From Glutamicibacter creatinolyticus (GTDB lineage Bacteria; Actinomycetota; Actinomycetes; Actinomycetales; Micrococcaceae), in NCBI RefSeq assembly GCF_006094275.1, contig NZ_CP034412.1:2294001-2358000 (forward strand): a stretch of DNA of 64,000 nucleotides, in the 5' to 3' direction. Below, piece by piece: positions 7,511-17,044 of this stretch. The notes under the pieces are model-generated. The model ran no database searches, had not been told where the DNA came from, and saw nothing but the letters and a program-made list of their open reading frames with translations. The stretch's first letter is position 1, and every line of letters begins with the position of its first letter. The position numbers and the translations under genes are program-made.

Positions 7511-8137
7511 ATGGCTGGGTGGGGAGTGTCGCGGCACCCTGAATGGGACATGATGTATGCCGCTGGCCTGACGGTGCGGGAAATCGCTGACCGGTGCCGC
7601 CAGAACATCGCCACCGTGAGTCTGCACCTGCGAGTCCGGGAGAAGTACTCCCCCGGGCTTCGCGACACGCATGAAGCCGCACTAGCAGCTAGAGGCCCGG
7701 ATCGCCCTTCGACTCTGTGGCGCAAACGCCTCACCGAAGCTCTGGCTTTCCAGGATATGCATCAGCGTTTACCGCGCAGCGATGGCGACGAAATCGAACG
7801 CTCTTTGGCTCACTGGGTCGCTGATCAGCGGCTCTCCTACATGAAGGGGCGTATGTCTGTGCCGAAGATTGTCCTTCTAGATGACCTGCGGGACTGGCAC
7901 ATTAACGCTCATCAGCAAGAACTCGATCAGAAATGGCGTTATCAACTAGCAGCGGTCAGAGAGTTCATAAACTACACCGGCAGGTTGCCGCGGTACAGCA
8001 AATTCGAGAGTGAACACGAACGGATTCTCGGGGTTTGGTTGCACAATCAGCACCAACGTAGAGCTGAGAACACGCTCCAGCATTGGAGGCTTGCAGCGCT
8101 CAACGAGACCTTGCCATCCTGGCATAGCTACGCATGA
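7511..8137 (+). CDS. Protein with two helicase-associated (HA) repeats and an N-terminal HTH
   Basis: 208 residues. The N-terminus (about 14-45, GLTVREIADRCRQNIATVSLH) looks like a helix-turn-helix. Two repeats follow, about 68-133 and 140-205, each with the pattern W-x-L-x(4)-F...R-L-P...E-x(3)-W...L, ending RLAALNETLPSW. This is the helicase-associated domain (PF03457 type), thought to bind nucleic acid and often found at the C-terminus of helicases. There is no helicase core here. No clear ribosome site precedes ATG 7511. It lies alone between the partition remnant and tsaD. Function unknown. Confidence 0.7.
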   Translation: MAGWGVSRHPEWDMMYAAGLTVREIADRCRQNIATVSLHLRVREKYSPGLRDTHEAALAARGPDRPSTLWRKRLTEALAFQDMHQRLPRSDGDEIERSLAHWVADQRLSYMKGRMSVPKIVLLDDLRDWHINAHQQELDQKWRYQLAAVREFINYTGRLPRYSKFESEHERILGVWLHNQHQRRAENTLQHWRLAALNETLPSWHSYA

Positions 8138-8835
8138 GCTACCTTCTGTGTATCCAGGGAACTCGTAGCGGTACGGCCCGATCTCAGATCCTGTAGGAAC
8201 GAGCTCAATCATCACGGCAATCGGTATGACCGTCAACGGGCTTTGGATACTGGCTTTTTCAATCCTCAGCCGGCGTCGCGACAGAATCCAGCGATTCATG
8301 AGATTAAAGCTCTGTGCTCCCGAATGTGCCGATTATGGGTAGCGAAAAGCTCCAAATCTCCCCTAGTTGGCATCTATAATTGAGTATAGACTGCGACCCG
8401 CCTGGCTTCTTAAGTGGAATGAATCCCTAAACGAAAGCTCAGGATTCCCCGCCCCAACCAGCAGGCTCGGAGCCGAAAATGCTCAGCCTTGCCGGGACGC
8501 CGAAATCCTGACCGAATCCTCTCCTCCAGCAAGCTCAAGGACCATACGACGTTGAACGAATTTCGTCCATCCGATAAACGGTTTTCCACATGAACCGGAG
8601 TGGGTCGCGTCAGGCGCTACAAGGAGTGGACTGAGACATCGACGCGACAAGCATAACTTTTTTCGACCGAACCGGCGACGGCTCCAGAAAGGGTCGTCCG
8701 ATACCAAACGAATTTCAGATATTGTGAAGACACATGCGACAGGCGATCGCGTTCCCGAAAGTACGCGTAATTCCTTTGTCTGCTCCCAGTCGCTATTAAG
8801 TTCCGGACCTATTCAAGACTCGCGCTGTTATCTCG
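8138..8835. other. About 700 bases without a supported gene
   Basis: Lower-GC sequence between the HA-repeat gene and tsaD. All frames are broken into short pieces without ribosome sites or recognisable motifs. It is the right-hand border of the accessory region; a tsaD operon terminator may lie close to 8830 but I see no strong hairpin. Confidence 0.5.
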
Positions 8836-9906
8836 TCAAAGAGCAATCCGTGTCACCGGCTGCGAGGAGTCCGTCGCGAAGTCCACGCCACTCGGCGCAG
8901 CGCCAGCTTCCACCAGTTGCGCCCCCAACGCCGCAACCATCGCCCCATTATCGGTGCACAGGTTAAACGGCGGAACCGTCAGGTCGACGCCAGCCGACGC
9001 GCAGCGCGCCGCCAGGAGTTCGCGCAGTCGAGTATTGGCCGCTACTCCCCCGCCGAGCAATAGGGTGCTTAGTCCGTTCTCGGTGCAGGCGCGAACCGCC
9101 TTGGCGGTGATGACGTCCACGACAGCTTCTTGGAAGGATGCGGCGATATCAGCAACCGGTACTTCCAGCCCCTGGGACTCGAAGTGCTCAACAGCCCGTG
9201 ATACCGCGGTTTTCAGCCCTGAGAACGAGAAGTTGTAGCGGTGCTTGCCCGGGTTCTCGGCAGTGCCGGTGAACTTTGGCAGGCTCAATCCGCGAGGGAA
9301 TCGGAATGCCTTACGGTCTCCCTTGGTCGCGGCCTTGTCGATGGCCGGACCGCCTGGATATCCCAAGCCCAGCAACCGGGCGACCTTGTCGTAGGCTTCG
9401 CCCGCGGCATCGTCAATTGTTGCGCCGAGCAGCTGTACGTCATCGGTGAGCGAGGTGACCTTAAGGATTTCGGTGTGCCCGCCCGAGACCAGCAGCGCCC
9501 CGAATTCGGCGGGCAGCGGCTTGCCGCCGAGCACCCCGACACCCACGTGGGCGACCAGGTGGTTGATACCGTATAGAGGTTTACCGGTGGCCAGCGCCAG
9601 GGCCTTTGCGGCGGCCACACCAACCATCAGTGCACCGGCCAGGCCCGGACCGCTGGTCACGGCAATGGCATCGACTTCATCCAACGTCAGCTTCGCGTCG
9701 GCGAGCGCCGCATCGAGGGTGGGGATGAAGGCTTCCAGGTGGGCGCGGGCCGCGATCTCCGGGATGACCCCGCCGAAACGCACGTGCTGGTCCATGGAAC
9801 TGGAGACCGTGTTGGTCAGCAATTGGGTGCCGCGCACGATGCCGACCCCGGTTTCGTCGCAGGAGGATTCGATGCCCAATACGATGGGGGCTTTGGCCGT
9901 GCTCAT
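8836..9906 (-). CDS. tsaD: tRNA N6-adenosine threonylcarbamoyltransferase TsaD
   Basis: Transfers the threonylcarbamoyl group to A37 of ANN-decoding tRNAs (t6A synthesis), in complex with TsaB and TsaE. The 356 residues begin [14 protein letters not shown] (ASKHA ATPase phosphate loop) and contain the metal-binding NHLVAH motif, HAR near residue 55, and GGGVAAN near 285 for nucleotide binding. The length is typical. Its ATG overlaps the rimI stop by four bases, so it ends a chain alr-tsaE-tsaB-rimI-tsaD with overlaps at every join. It should be essential. Confidence 0.97.
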   Translation of the reverse strand: MSTAKAPIVLGIESSCDETGVGIVRGTQLLTNTVSSSMDQHVRFGGVIPEIAARAHLEAFIPTLDAALADAKLTLDEVDAIAVTSGPGLAGALMVGVAAAKALALATGKPLYGINHLVAHVGVGVLGGKPLPAEFGALLVSGGHTEILKVTSLTDDVQLLGATIDDAAGEAYDKVARLLGLGYPGGPAIDKAATKGDRKAFRFPRGLSLPKFTGTAENPGKHRYNFSFSGLKTAVSRAVEHFESQGLEVPVADIAASFQEAVVDVITAKAVRACTENGLSTLLLGGGVAANTRLRELLAARCASAGVDLTVPPFNLCTDNGAMVAALGAQLVEAGAAPSGVDFATDSSQPVTRIAL

Positions 9907-10388
9907 TTCGTCTCCTCTTCGCGCAGCCGTAGGCGCATGATCAGTGCGTCGGTGCCGTCGCGGTAGTACTTGGCGCGTTCATGGATCTTGGAAAAGCCCA
10001 GCGACAGGTACAGCCCGATCGCCACCGGGTTGTCCTTGCGCACTTCTAGCATCACATCGCGGGCGTTGTGTTCCCGGGCACGCTCAATCATCACCTGCAT
10101 CAGCTTCCGTCCCAGCCCCTGGCCTTGGGCATCGGGACGGATGGCAATGGTCTGCACATCGGCGAAGGGCAGTACGGTGCACAGGCCTGCGTAGCCCAGG
10201 ATCTGCCCTTCGGCTTCGTACACCCAGTAATCCCGGGTCTCGTGCTGGGACAGTTCGGCTTCGAAGAGTTCCACCGGCCAGGCATCGGCCGGGAAACTGG
10301 CCACTTCCAGGGCGTGGACCGCAGAGATGTCCCCCGGCAGCATGGTGCGCAGCACCGGGTTCAGGGACTGACCTGCTTCATGGCTCAT
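9903..10388 (-). CDS. rimI: Ribosomal protein S18 alanine N-acetyltransferase RimI (GNAT)
   Basis: GNAT-fold acetyltransferase of 161 residues. The acetyl-CoA binding motif A is [20 protein letters not shown], followed by [18 protein letters not shown] of motif B. In bacteria RimI acetylates the N-terminus of S18; in actinobacteria its link with tsaB and tsaD is conserved. Start and stop overlap the neighbouring tsaB and tsaD genes by four bases each. An acetyltransferase of other specificity cannot be excluded from sequence. Confidence 0.93.
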   Translation of the reverse strand: MSHEAGQSLNPVLRTMLPGDISAVHALEVASFPADAWPVELFEAELSQHETRDYWVYEAEGQILGYAGLCTVLPFADVQTIAIRPDAQGQGLGRKLMQVMIERAREHNARDVMLEVRKDNPVAIGLYLSLGFSKIHERAKYYRDGTDALIMRLRLREEETK

Positions 10389-11059
10389 GATTTGGCCTGC
10401 TTCATGAACTGTGGGACCTGGGCGTCGGACTCGCGAAGGTAACGTGGGGCGGTATCAGACAGGTCCGCGCCTTCTGCCAGTTCGGCGAGCGCACGCGGTC
10501 CCAGGTCGGCAGCTCGGGTCAGCCAGTCCCGGCTGACAGCGGCCACCTTGGCTCCGGCCTCTTCGAGTTCTTGTGCATAGAGTCCGGCACCTACACCGTG
10601 TACTTCCAGGGACGGTAGTTCCCCGGCGGCCGAGACGTGCGGACCATCCAGCAGCTTGCCGTCAGCGGCGAAGCGTGCCCAGTAGACCTCGCGGCGGCGC
10701 GCGTCCGTGGCAATCAGGTATTCGGCGTCCGGCTGCAGTTCGCGGCGCACCCGTTCGGCCAGCGCTCCCAGGGACATGGTCCCGTGCAGCGGCACAGCCC
10801 ACACGTAGGACAGGGTGCGGGCGGCCACCAACCCTACCCGCAGCCCGGTGAAGGGGCCGGGTCCGGTGCCCACGATGATGCCGGCCAGTTCTTTGCCTTC
10901 CAGCCCCGCCTGGGCGAGCAGTTGGTGGATGTAGCTGACCAGGGTTTCGGTTTGGTCGTTGGACCGTTCACTGGTGATTTCGGCGTGCACGGTGCCGTTG
11001 GCGTCAATCACGGCCACGGAGGTGTGGGCCGAGGTGTCTATGACCAGGTAGTTGCTCAT
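10385..11059 (-). CDS. tsaB: t6A biosynthesis protein TsaB
   Basis: Non-catalytic ASKHA-fold partner of TsaD. The 224-residue protein starts LVIDTSAHTSVAVID and has the family signature GTGPGPFTGLRVGL near residue 64. It lacks the HxxxH metal site of TsaD, as expected for TsaB. It sits between tsaE and rimI, overlapping both by four bases, which points to stoichiometric production of the t6A complex. Confidence 0.95.
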   Translation of the reverse strand: MSNYLVIDTSAHTSVAVIDANGTVHAEITSERSNDQTETLVSYIHQLLAQAGLEGKELAGIIVGTGPGPFTGLRVGLVAARTLSYVWAVPLHGTMSLGALAERVRRELQPDAEYLIATDARRREVYWARFAADGKLLDGPHVSAAGELPSLEVHGVGAGLYAQELEEAGAKVAAVSRDWLTRAADLGPRALAELAEGADLSDTAPRYLRESDAQVPQFMKQAKS

Positions 11060-11667
11060 GGCTGGCCTTCCGGGTTGCTGAAGCTTTTCAAGGTGGCCTC
11101 GAGTGCCGCACGCAGCTGCTTCCAGCGCGCCGGTTCCCAGTCCGGGCCGGTGGCGCTCAGTGTCAGGGTGCGCGGTTCATCGCTGCCCTCGTCATCGAAT
11201 TCCCAGGACGCGGTGGTGGTGTCCGTTGGCAGGGCCGCGCGTGCCAGGGTCAGCTCCAGGCGGGAGTTGTTCAGGTGCTCCACCTTCCCGGCACCCCATT
11301 CAACGACGGTCACCGCCTCCGGGGCGGTGGCCTCCAGATCCAGGGTGTCCACTTCGCTGGGGTCGCTCAGCCGGTAGGCGTCCACGTGGACCAGGTTCGG
11401 TCCGCCGACCAGGCTGGGGTGTATGCGCGAAAGCACGAAGGTTGGGGAGATGACCCCTTCGCGGACCTGCAGTCCTGCTCCCAGGCCCTGGGTGAGCGTG
11501 GTCTTGCCAGCACCCAGTTCCCCGGTGAGGATGACCAGGTCCCCGGCGTGCAGCTGCCGTCCGAGTTCTGCGCCCAGCGCCTGGGTGGCTTCCACGGTGG
11601 CCGGATGCAGGGTCAGCTGCTGGGCGTGCCCGTCCTGCTGAATGTGATGCTGCGGGGTGCTAGGCAC
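11056..11667 (-). CDS. tsaE: tRNA threonylcarbamoyladenosine ATPase TsaE
   Basis: P-loop ATPase that drives the TsaB-TsaD complex. Walker A is GELGAGKTTL, followed by a Walker-B-like HVDAYRL and the VVEWG motif. GTG 11667 is chosen as start: it overlaps the alr stop (GTGCCTAG) and has AGAGGA a few bases upstream. The longer open frame to 11895 is antisense-like sequence through the end of alr. Length 203 residues; the C-terminal 40 residues go beyond the compact family core. Confidence 0.93.
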   Translation of the reverse strand: MPSTPQHHIQQDGHAQQLTLHPATVEATQALGAELGRQLHAGDLVILTGELGAGKTTLTQGLGAGLQVREGVISPTFVLSRIHPSLVGGPNLVHVDAYRLSDPSEVDTLDLEATAPEAVTVVEWGAGKVEHLNNSRLELTLARAALPTDTTTASWEFDDEGSDEPRTLTLSATGPDWEPARWKQLRAALEATLKSFSNPEGQP

Positions 11668-12877
11668 CGGTGTCCTCTTCCTCGTCCAGGTAGGACTCGC
11701 CCCAGCTGCCTTCCAGGTAGATGCGCGGCACGCGCGGGGAGATCCGGGTGACGACCTCGTAGTTGATGGTTCCAGCGGCGTTGGCCCATTCGGTGACCGG
11801 CGCGGCGGATTCGCCGAACACCCGGGCGGTGGCGCCCAGGAAGTGTTCCGGGTCAATATCCGGGCCCAGGTCCACCACGCACTGGTCCATGGCAATCCGC
11901 CCGCGCACCGGGTAGGTGGTGCCGTGGATGTTCACCGGTGCGCCGGTGGCGATGCGCGGCAGGCCGTCGGCGTACCCGAGCGGGATCAACCCCAGGTAGG
12001 TTTCCCCGGTGGTGCGGTAGTTCAGTCCGTAGGAGACGCCCTGGTCCTTCTGCACCTTCTTCACGTTGGCGACCCGGGTTTCCAGGGTCATGGCCGGACG
12101 CAGTCCGAAGTTGGAGGGTTCCTCGTCCTGGAAGGGGCTGAGCCCATACAGGCCCAAGCCGAGGCGGACCAGATCATAGTGGGAGTCCGGGCGGGAAAGG
12201 ATGGCCGGGGTGTTGGCGATGTGCCGTACCTCCAGGTCGAATCCGGCCTGCTCCACCTGGGTGATGGCGGCGTCGAAGGCGGCCAGCTGCTCGTCGGTTT
12301 CGTGGCGCTGCGGTTCGTCGGCAACCGCCAGGTGGGAGAAGATCCCCACCACGCGCAGCAGTCCCTCGTTCTGGTAGGTCATGGCCTGTTCCAGCAGGGT
12401 GGGCAGGGTGTCAAGCATGGCGCCGTTGCGTCCCAGCCCGGTATCCAGCTTCAGGTGGATACGCGCGGGGGTTTCCATCTTGCGGGCCGCGGCGGCGATG
12501 TGCTCCAGTTCCCAGCCGGAGACGCCCAGGTCAATGTTGGCGGCGACCGCCTGGTCGAAGGGGGTGTCCGCGGTATGCAGCCAGGCCAGCAGGGGGGCGT
12601 CGATGCCCTTGGCCCGCAACGCCAGTGCCTCGGTGACGTGGGCGCAGCCGATCCAGCTGACCCCGGCTTCCAGTGCCGCCCGGGCCACCCGGTAGGCGCC
12701 GTGGCCGTAGCCGTCGGCCTTCACCACGGCCATGACCTTGGCCGGGGCCACCAGGTCGGTCACCTGGCGCACGTTGTTTCGGATTGCTGACAGGTCCACC
12801 AGGGCTCGGCGTTCCCACGGGGCACTCATGGGATCGCCGCCGGGTGCTGCTTGCTGCTCTACCACTTCAAAGTTCAC
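11660..12877 (-). CDS. alr: Alanine racemase
   Basis: PLP enzyme that interconverts L- and D-alanine for peptidoglycan. The PLP-binding Lys is in VMAVVKADGYGHG and the second catalytic base lies in the C-terminal barrel domain, where SYGLNYRTTG is the usual YG..Y block. The frame from GTG 12877 gives 405 residues; ATG 12829 gives 389, starting at MSAPWERRALVDLSAIRNN, closer to the usual family start. Neither has a strong ribosome site, so the start is unresolved. It is the first gene of the alr-tsaE-tsaB-rimI-tsaD chain. Confidence 0.95.
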   Translation of the reverse strand: MNFEVVEQQAAPGGDPMSAPWERRALVDLSAIRNNVRQVTDLVAPAKVMAVVKADGYGHGAYRVARAALEAGVSWIGCAHVTEALALRAKGIDAPLLAWLHTADTPFDQAVAANIDLGVSGWELEHIAAAARKMETPARIHLKLDTGLGRNGAMLDTLPTLLEQAMTYQNEGLLRVVGIFSHLAVADEPQRHETDEQLAAFDAAITQVEQAGFDLEVRHIANTPAILSRPDSHYDLVRLGLGLYGLSPFQDEEPSNFGLRPAMTLETRVANVKKVQKDQGVSYGLNYRTTGETYLGLIPLGYADGLPRIATGAPVNIHGTTYPVRGRIAMDQCVVDLGPDIDPEHFLGATARVFGESAAPVTEWANAAGTINYEVVTRISPRVPRIYLEGSWGESYLDEEEDTGA

Positions 12878-12949
12878 ATCTGCTATCTTCGCACTTTTCG
12901 CTTCTCTGCGCGCGCGGCACCGGTTCGCTAGGACGTCACGCGCGCTAAG

Positions 12950-12988
12950 GCGGGGTGCATCTTGGCTGTGAACCGTGATGCACCCCGC
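12950..12988 (-). terminator. Hairpin after mscL
   Basis: GCGGGGTGCATC and GATGCACCCCGC form a perfect 12-bp stem with a 15-base loop between mscL and alr. The tract after it has few T residues, so intrinsic termination is likely rather than certain. Confidence 0.55.
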
Positions 12989-13020
12989 AAGGTTGGCTGA
13001 TGTGGGTGAGGGACTGGCCT

Positions 13021-13413
13021 TTAGCGCAGGGTGCGCAGTTCGTCGCGGATCTGTTCCAGCAGCGCCAGCTGCGGATCCGGCTCCTCTTCCTCTTCCTCCA
13101 GGCCGCGGTGACGCTTCAGGGCCTCGGTGGCCTTGGTCATCGGCAGCACGATCACGAAGTAGACGGCGGCGGCAATGAGCAGGAAGTTGACCAGAGCGGT
13201 GAGGAAGACACCCACCTGGATCAGGTTGCCGTTGATGTTGAACACCAGGAAGTCGTCAAAGCTCGGCGCACCGACCAGTGCGGAGATCAACGGCATCAAC
13301 ACACTGTCCACCAATGCGTTGACCACGGCGCCGAAAGCGGCACCAATCACGACGGCAACGGCGAGGTCGACAACGTTGCCCTGCATTATGAAATCGCGGA
13401 AACCCTTTAGCAT
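13021..13413 (-). CDS. mscL: Large-conductance mechanosensitive channel MscL
   Basis: Homopentameric pressure-release channel of the inner membrane. From ATG 13413 the protein has 130 residues: an N-terminal amphipathic helix (MLKGFRDFIMQGNVVDLAVAV), TM1 with the glycine/alanine-rich pore lining (VVIGAAFGAVVNALV), a periplasmic loop, TM2 near 70-92 and a charged C-terminal helix with five Glu in a row. A GTG at 13428 would add five residues. It is a monocistronic gene between alr and coaA. Confidence 0.95.
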   Translation of the reverse strand: MLKGFRDFIMQGNVVDLAVAVVIGAAFGAVVNALVDSVLMPLISALVGAPSFDDFLVFNINGNLIQVGVFLTALVNFLLIAAAVYFVIVLPMTKATEALKRHRGLEEEEEEPDPQLALLEQIRDELRTLR

Positions 13414-13509
13414 GGGTCGATCATACACATGGATAAACTCTGAAAGAGCTTCATCTAGGAATATTTTCTAAAGAATTTGTAGCCCGTTGCCGATATTTTG
13501 AGCGTACTC

Positions 13510-14487
13510 TCAGATTTTACGCAGCAGCATCCGAGTGACCGAATGATCCCCGCTTTTACGCAGCACCAACTGCGCGCGCCCGCGCGTAGGCAGCACGTTC
13601 TCCTTTAGGTTCGGCTCGTTGATGCTCTTCCAGATGCGCCGGGCGGTGGCGCGGGCCTCGAAGTCACTAAGCTTGGAGTAGCGGTGGAAGTAACTGGCCG
13701 GGTCCAGGAACGCACCGGAGCGCAGCTTCATGAAGCGGCTGATGTACCACTCCTCAATATCGCTGGTGCGCGCATCAACATAGACGGAGAAGTCAAAGAA
13801 GTCGCTGAGCGCGAGCCCCACGGTGCCATCCGAACGGGTGCGGGCCGGCTGCAGCACGTTCAGCCCCTCGACAATCAGCACCTGCGGCGAGCGCACGACG
13901 TTGCGCTCAGCGGGCAGGATGTCGTAGGTCAGGTGCGAGTAGACCGGGGCGCTGACTTCCGGGGCGCCGGACTTCACCGCCGAGACAAAGCGCAGCAGCG
14001 CACGGCGGTCATAGGATTCGGGGAAGCCCTTGCGTTCCATCAGGCCCCGGCGTTCCAACTCGGCGTTCGGGTAGAGGAACCCGTCGGTGGTGATCAGCTG
14101 CACGTCCGGGGTTTGCGGCCAACGCCGCAGCATCTCCTGCAGCACGCGCGCGGTGGTGGACTTGCCCACCGCCACCGAACCGGCCACCCCGATCACGAAG
14201 GGGGTTTGGCGGGTCTTCTCCCCCAAAAAGGTCATGGTCGCCTGGTGGGTGGCCCCGGCACCGGTGACATAGAGGTACAGCAGCCGGCTCAAGGGCAGAT
14301 ACACGTCGCGGACCTCACGCAGGTCCAGGCCGTCGCCCAGACCACGCAGCCGTTCAATGTCCTCCACATTCAGCGGCTGCTCCATTTTGTTGGACAACCG
14401 GGCCCAGGTTTGCCGGTCAAGTTCGACAAACGGGGAGATCGAGGTGTCCTGAAGCTGCGTTGGTTCCACGAGAGGAAATTGTGCCAA
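13510..14487 (-). CDS. coaA: Type I pantothenate kinase CoaA
   Basis: First step of coenzyme A synthesis, phosphorylating pantothenate. The 325-residue protein has the P-loop [17 protein letters not shown], and the type I blocks [14 protein letters not shown] and [11 protein letters not shown]. It starts with TTG 14487, with GAGG eight bases upstream. It is divergent from glmS, with 117 bases between starts that must hold both promoters. Confidence 0.95.
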   Translation of the reverse strand: MAQFPLVEPTQLQDTSISPFVELDRQTWARLSNKMEQPLNVEDIERLRGLGDGLDLREVRDVYLPLSRLLYLYVTGAGATHQATMTFLGEKTRQTPFVIGVAGSVAVGKSTTARVLQEMLRRWPQTPDVQLITTDGFLYPNAELERRGLMERKGFPESYDRRALLRFVSAVKSGAPEVSAPVYSHLTYDILPAERNVVRSPQVLIVEGLNVLQPARTRSDGTVGLALSDFFDFSVYVDARTSDIEEWYISRFMKLRSGAFLDPASYFHRYSKLSDFEARATARRIWKSINEPNLKENVLPTRGRAQLVLRKSGDHSVTRMLLRKI

Positions 14488-14604
14488 CTTTTGACCTCAC
14501 ACCCAAACAGGAGACCGGCCCGTGACTCATAACACAGGTTTTTCTGGCAGGACGGTATCACATTTTCTATCTGCCGGGCACCGTCAAAAGGTAGGCTTTC
14601 TGGC

Positions 14605-16476
14605 ATGTGCGGAATTGTTGGATATGCAGGTACACCGACCGGAAACAACGGTCATGATGCGTTAGAGGTCCTCATCGAGGGCCTGCGCCGGTTGGAATAC
14701 CGGGGCTACGACTCGGCAGGGGTTGCGGTCGTCGCCGACGGCGCCATCCATGCCCGGAAGAAGGCCGGCAAGCTGGCCAACTTGGAAAACGAAATCAGCG
14801 AGAACCCGCTGCCGGTCTCCCAGACCGGTATCGGCCACACCCGCTGGGCCACCCACGGCGGGCCCACCGACGTCAATGCGCACCCGCATCTGGCGGACAA
14901 CGGCAACCTGGCCGTCATCCACAACGGCATCATCGAGAACTTCGCCGAAATCAAGGCCCAGCTGCTGGCCGAGGGCGTGCAGTTCCTGTCCGAGACCGAC
15001 ACCGAGGTTGCCGCGGCACTGCTGGGCAAGACCTACCGCGAGCTGGGCACCGGAGACCTGACCGAAGCGCTGCGCCAGACCGTGAACCACCTGGAGGGTG
15101 CCTTCACCCTGCTGGCCACCCACAAGGACCACCCGGGCGTCGTGGTGGCCGCCCGCCGCAACTCCCCACTGGTGCTGGGCCTGGGCGAGGGCGAAAACTT
15201 CCTGGGCTCGGATGTTTCGGGCTTCATTGACTTCACCCGCCGGGCGGTGGAACTGGGCCAGGACCAGATCGTGACCATCACCCCGGACACCCACCAGATC
15301 ATCGGCTTTGACGGCGAAACCGCCCAGGGCAAGGAATTCACGGTGGACTGGGATGCGGCCAGCGCCGAAAAGGGCGGCTTCCCCTCCTTCATGGAGAAGG
15401 AAATCTACGACCAGCCCGCCGCGGTGGCCGACACCCTGCTGGGCCGTTCGGACGCCGAGGGCCGGATGACCCTTGATGAGCTGCGCATTGACGCCGAGGA
15501 ACTGGCCAACGTCACCAAGATCGTGGTGCTGGCCTGCGGCACCAGCGCCTACGCCGGGTCGGTGGCCAAGTACGCCATCGAGTCCTGGTGCCGGATCCCG
15601 GTGGAGGTCGAGCTCTCCCACGAGTTCCGCTACCGTGAGCCGATCGTGGATGCGAACACCCTGATCGTCTCCATCTCCCAGTCCGGGGAAACCATGGACA
15701 CCCTGATGGCCGTTCGCTATGCCAAGGAGCAGGGCGCGAAGACCCTGTCCATCTGCAACACCAACGGGTCCACCATCCCGCGTGAATCCGATGCGGTCCT
15801 CTACACCCACGCCGGCCCGGAGATCGCGGTGGCCTCCACCAAGGCGTTCCTGGCCCAGATCACCGCCACCTACATCCTGGGCCTCTACCTGGCCCAGCTG
15901 CGCGGGAACCTGTTCAGCGGTCAGATCAAGGACATCATGGCCGACCTGGGCAAGATCCCGGCCAAGATCCAGGACATCCTGGACCGCTCGGATGCCATCC
16001 GCGAACTGGCCCGCTCCATGGCCGACGCCACCTCGGTGCTGTTCCTGGGTCGCCACGTCGGCTACCCGGTGGCCATGGAGGGCGCGCTGAAGCTGAAGGA
16101 AATCGCCTACATCCACGCCGAGGGCTTCGCCGCCGGTGAGCTGAAGCACGGCCCGATCGCGTTGATCGATGACGGCCAGCCGGTGTTCGTGGTGGTCCCC
16201 TCCCCGCGTGGGCGGGACTCGCTGCACTCCAAGGTTGTCTCGAACATCCAGGAAGTGCGCGCCCGCGGCGCCAAGACCCTGGTGTTGGCCGAGGAAGGCG
16301 ACGAGGCGGTCAAGGCCTACGGTGAGTTCGTCTTCTACCTGCCCGAGACCCCGACCCTGCTGATGCCGCTGCTGGCCACGGTGCCGCTGCAGCTGTTCGC
16401 CTGCGAGTTGGCTACCGCCAAGGGGTATGACGTGGACCAGCCGCGCAACCTGGCCAAGTCGGTCACCGTCGAGTAA
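14605..16476 (+). CDS. glmS: Glutamine--fructose-6-phosphate aminotransferase GlmS
   Basis: Makes glucosamine-6-phosphate, the entry to UDP-GlcNAc for the cell wall. The N-terminal class II glutamine amidotransferase domain begins MCGIVGYAG with the nucleophile Cys2, and has HTRWATHGGP. Two SIS sugar-isomerase domains follow (CGTSAYAG; SQSGETMDTL; ELKHGPIALID), ending in the typical PRNLAKSVTVE. It is 623 residues long, a normal family length. glmM, the next step, lies nearby at 20274-21620. No glmS ribozyme was seen in the short leader. Confidence 0.97.
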   Translation: MCGIVGYAGTPTGNNGHDALEVLIEGLRRLEYRGYDSAGVAVVADGAIHARKKAGKLANLENEISENPLPVSQTGIGHTRWATHGGPTDVNAHPHLADNGNLAVIHNGIIENFAEIKAQLLAEGVQFLSETDTEVAAALLGKTYRELGTGDLTEALRQTVNHLEGAFTLLATHKDHPGVVVAARRNSPLVLGLGEGENFLGSDVSGFIDFTRRAVELGQDQIVTITPDTHQIIGFDGETAQGKEFTVDWDAASAEKGGFPSFMEKEIYDQPAAVADTLLGRSDAEGRMTLDELRIDAEELANVTKIVVLACGTSAYAGSVAKYAIESWCRIPVEVELSHEFRYREPIVDANTLIVSISQSGETMDTLMAVRYAKEQGAKTLSICNTNGSTIPRESDAVLYTHAGPEIAVASTKAFLAQITATYILGLYLAQLRGNLFSGQIKDIMADLGKIPAKIQDILDRSDAIRELARSMADATSVLFLGRHVGYPVAMEGALKLKEIAYIHAEGFAAGELKHGPIALIDDGQPVFVVVPSPRGRDSLHSKVVSNIQEVRARGAKTLVLAEEGDEAVKAYGEFVFYLPETPTLLMPLLATVPLQLFACELATAKGYDVDQPRNLAKSVTVE

Positions 16477-16491
16477 ACGGCCCCCTCTGGC

Positions 16492-16529
16492 AACGGCCGG
16501 GCACCACCTGCAGGTGGTGCCCGGCTGTT
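16492..16529 (+). terminator. Hairpin after glmS
   Basis: AACGGCCGGGCACCACCTG pairs with CAGGTGGTGCCCGGCTGTT (one G-T wobble) as an almost loopless stem 15 bases after the glmS stop. There is no long T tract after it. Confidence 0.6.
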
Positions 16530-16587
16530 GTCTCGTTCACCCCGGGCACTACCGGCCCGACAGTTCTGATCCCCTAGGCTAGGAAGC

Positions 16588-16941
16588 ATGATCGCAGGAA
16601 TTGGCGTGGACATTGTCGATGTGCCACGTTTTGGACGCCAGCTGGAACGCACCCCCGCATTGGAAGGGCGCCTGTTTACCCCGGAAGAGCGCGGCCTGCC
16701 GCTGCGCTCGCTGGCGGCCCGTTTCGCCGCCAAGGAGGCCATTGCCAAGGCGCTGGGCGCCCCGGCGGGTATGAACTGGCAGGACTGCTCCATTATCAAG
16801 GACGCGGCCGGGGACCCGCAGGTGCACGTGACGGGTAGTGTGGCCACCGCCGCGGCGCTGCGCGGCATCCACTCCTGGCATCTGTCCCTGAGCCATGACG
16901 GAGACATGGCGGTGGCGATGGTGGTCGCCGAGCGCGCCTAG
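16588..16941 (+). CDS. acpS: Holo-[acyl-carrier-protein] synthase AcpS
   Basis: Transfers 4'-phosphopantetheine from CoA to acyl carrier protein. The 117 residues show the two family blocks: [14 protein letters not shown] with the Mg-binding Asp, and [15 protein letters not shown] with the catalytic Glu-Ala region. The short length and trimer-type sequence fit AcpS rather than a Sfp-type enzyme. It follows glmS and precedes nnr on the same strand. Confidence 0.95.
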   Translation: MIAGIGVDIVDVPRFGRQLERTPALEGRLFTPEERGLPLRSLAARFAAKEAIAKALGAPAGMNWQDCSIIKDAAGDPQVHVTGSVATAAALRGIHSWHLSLSHDGDMAVAMVVAERA

Positions 16942-17044
16942 TGCCGCTACTATCCCATTGCTACCCCGCCACCCCGGCTGGGAGTTTACGACACGGGACG
17001 CCTTAAACCTCACCATGCCAAGCTACGGTGAGTATTCTGAATCT

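Noticed and set aside
7946-8299. 117-residue minus-strand frame overlapping the HA-repeat gene
   Set aside because: More than half is antisense to the HA repeats, which have recognisable family patterns; no ribosome site.
11668-11895. Longer N-terminus for tsaE
   Set aside because: It lies wholly within alr coding sequence in another frame; GTG 11667 with overlapping alr stop is the natural start.
14488-14604. Possible glmS ribozyme or riboswitch in the glmS leader
   Set aside because: The coaA-glmS gap is only 117 bases, shared by divergent promoters, and shows no glmS ribozyme core.
14662-16227. 521-residue open frame opposite glmS
   Set aside because: It mirrors the GC-rich third-position pattern of glmS, is His/Gly/Val/Gln-rich, and has no family match or ribosome site. 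Same reasoning for the long frames opposite nnr (17003-18805), secY (29241-30536), fusA (50867-53404), rpoC (57521-60889) and rpoB (60988-63363).
16895-17044. Longer N-terminus for nnr reaching into acpS
   Set aside because: The added residues are Trp/Arg/Pro-rich read-through of acpS sequence; the YjeF_N domain starts at IPVFSVAQVRTVEKAE.
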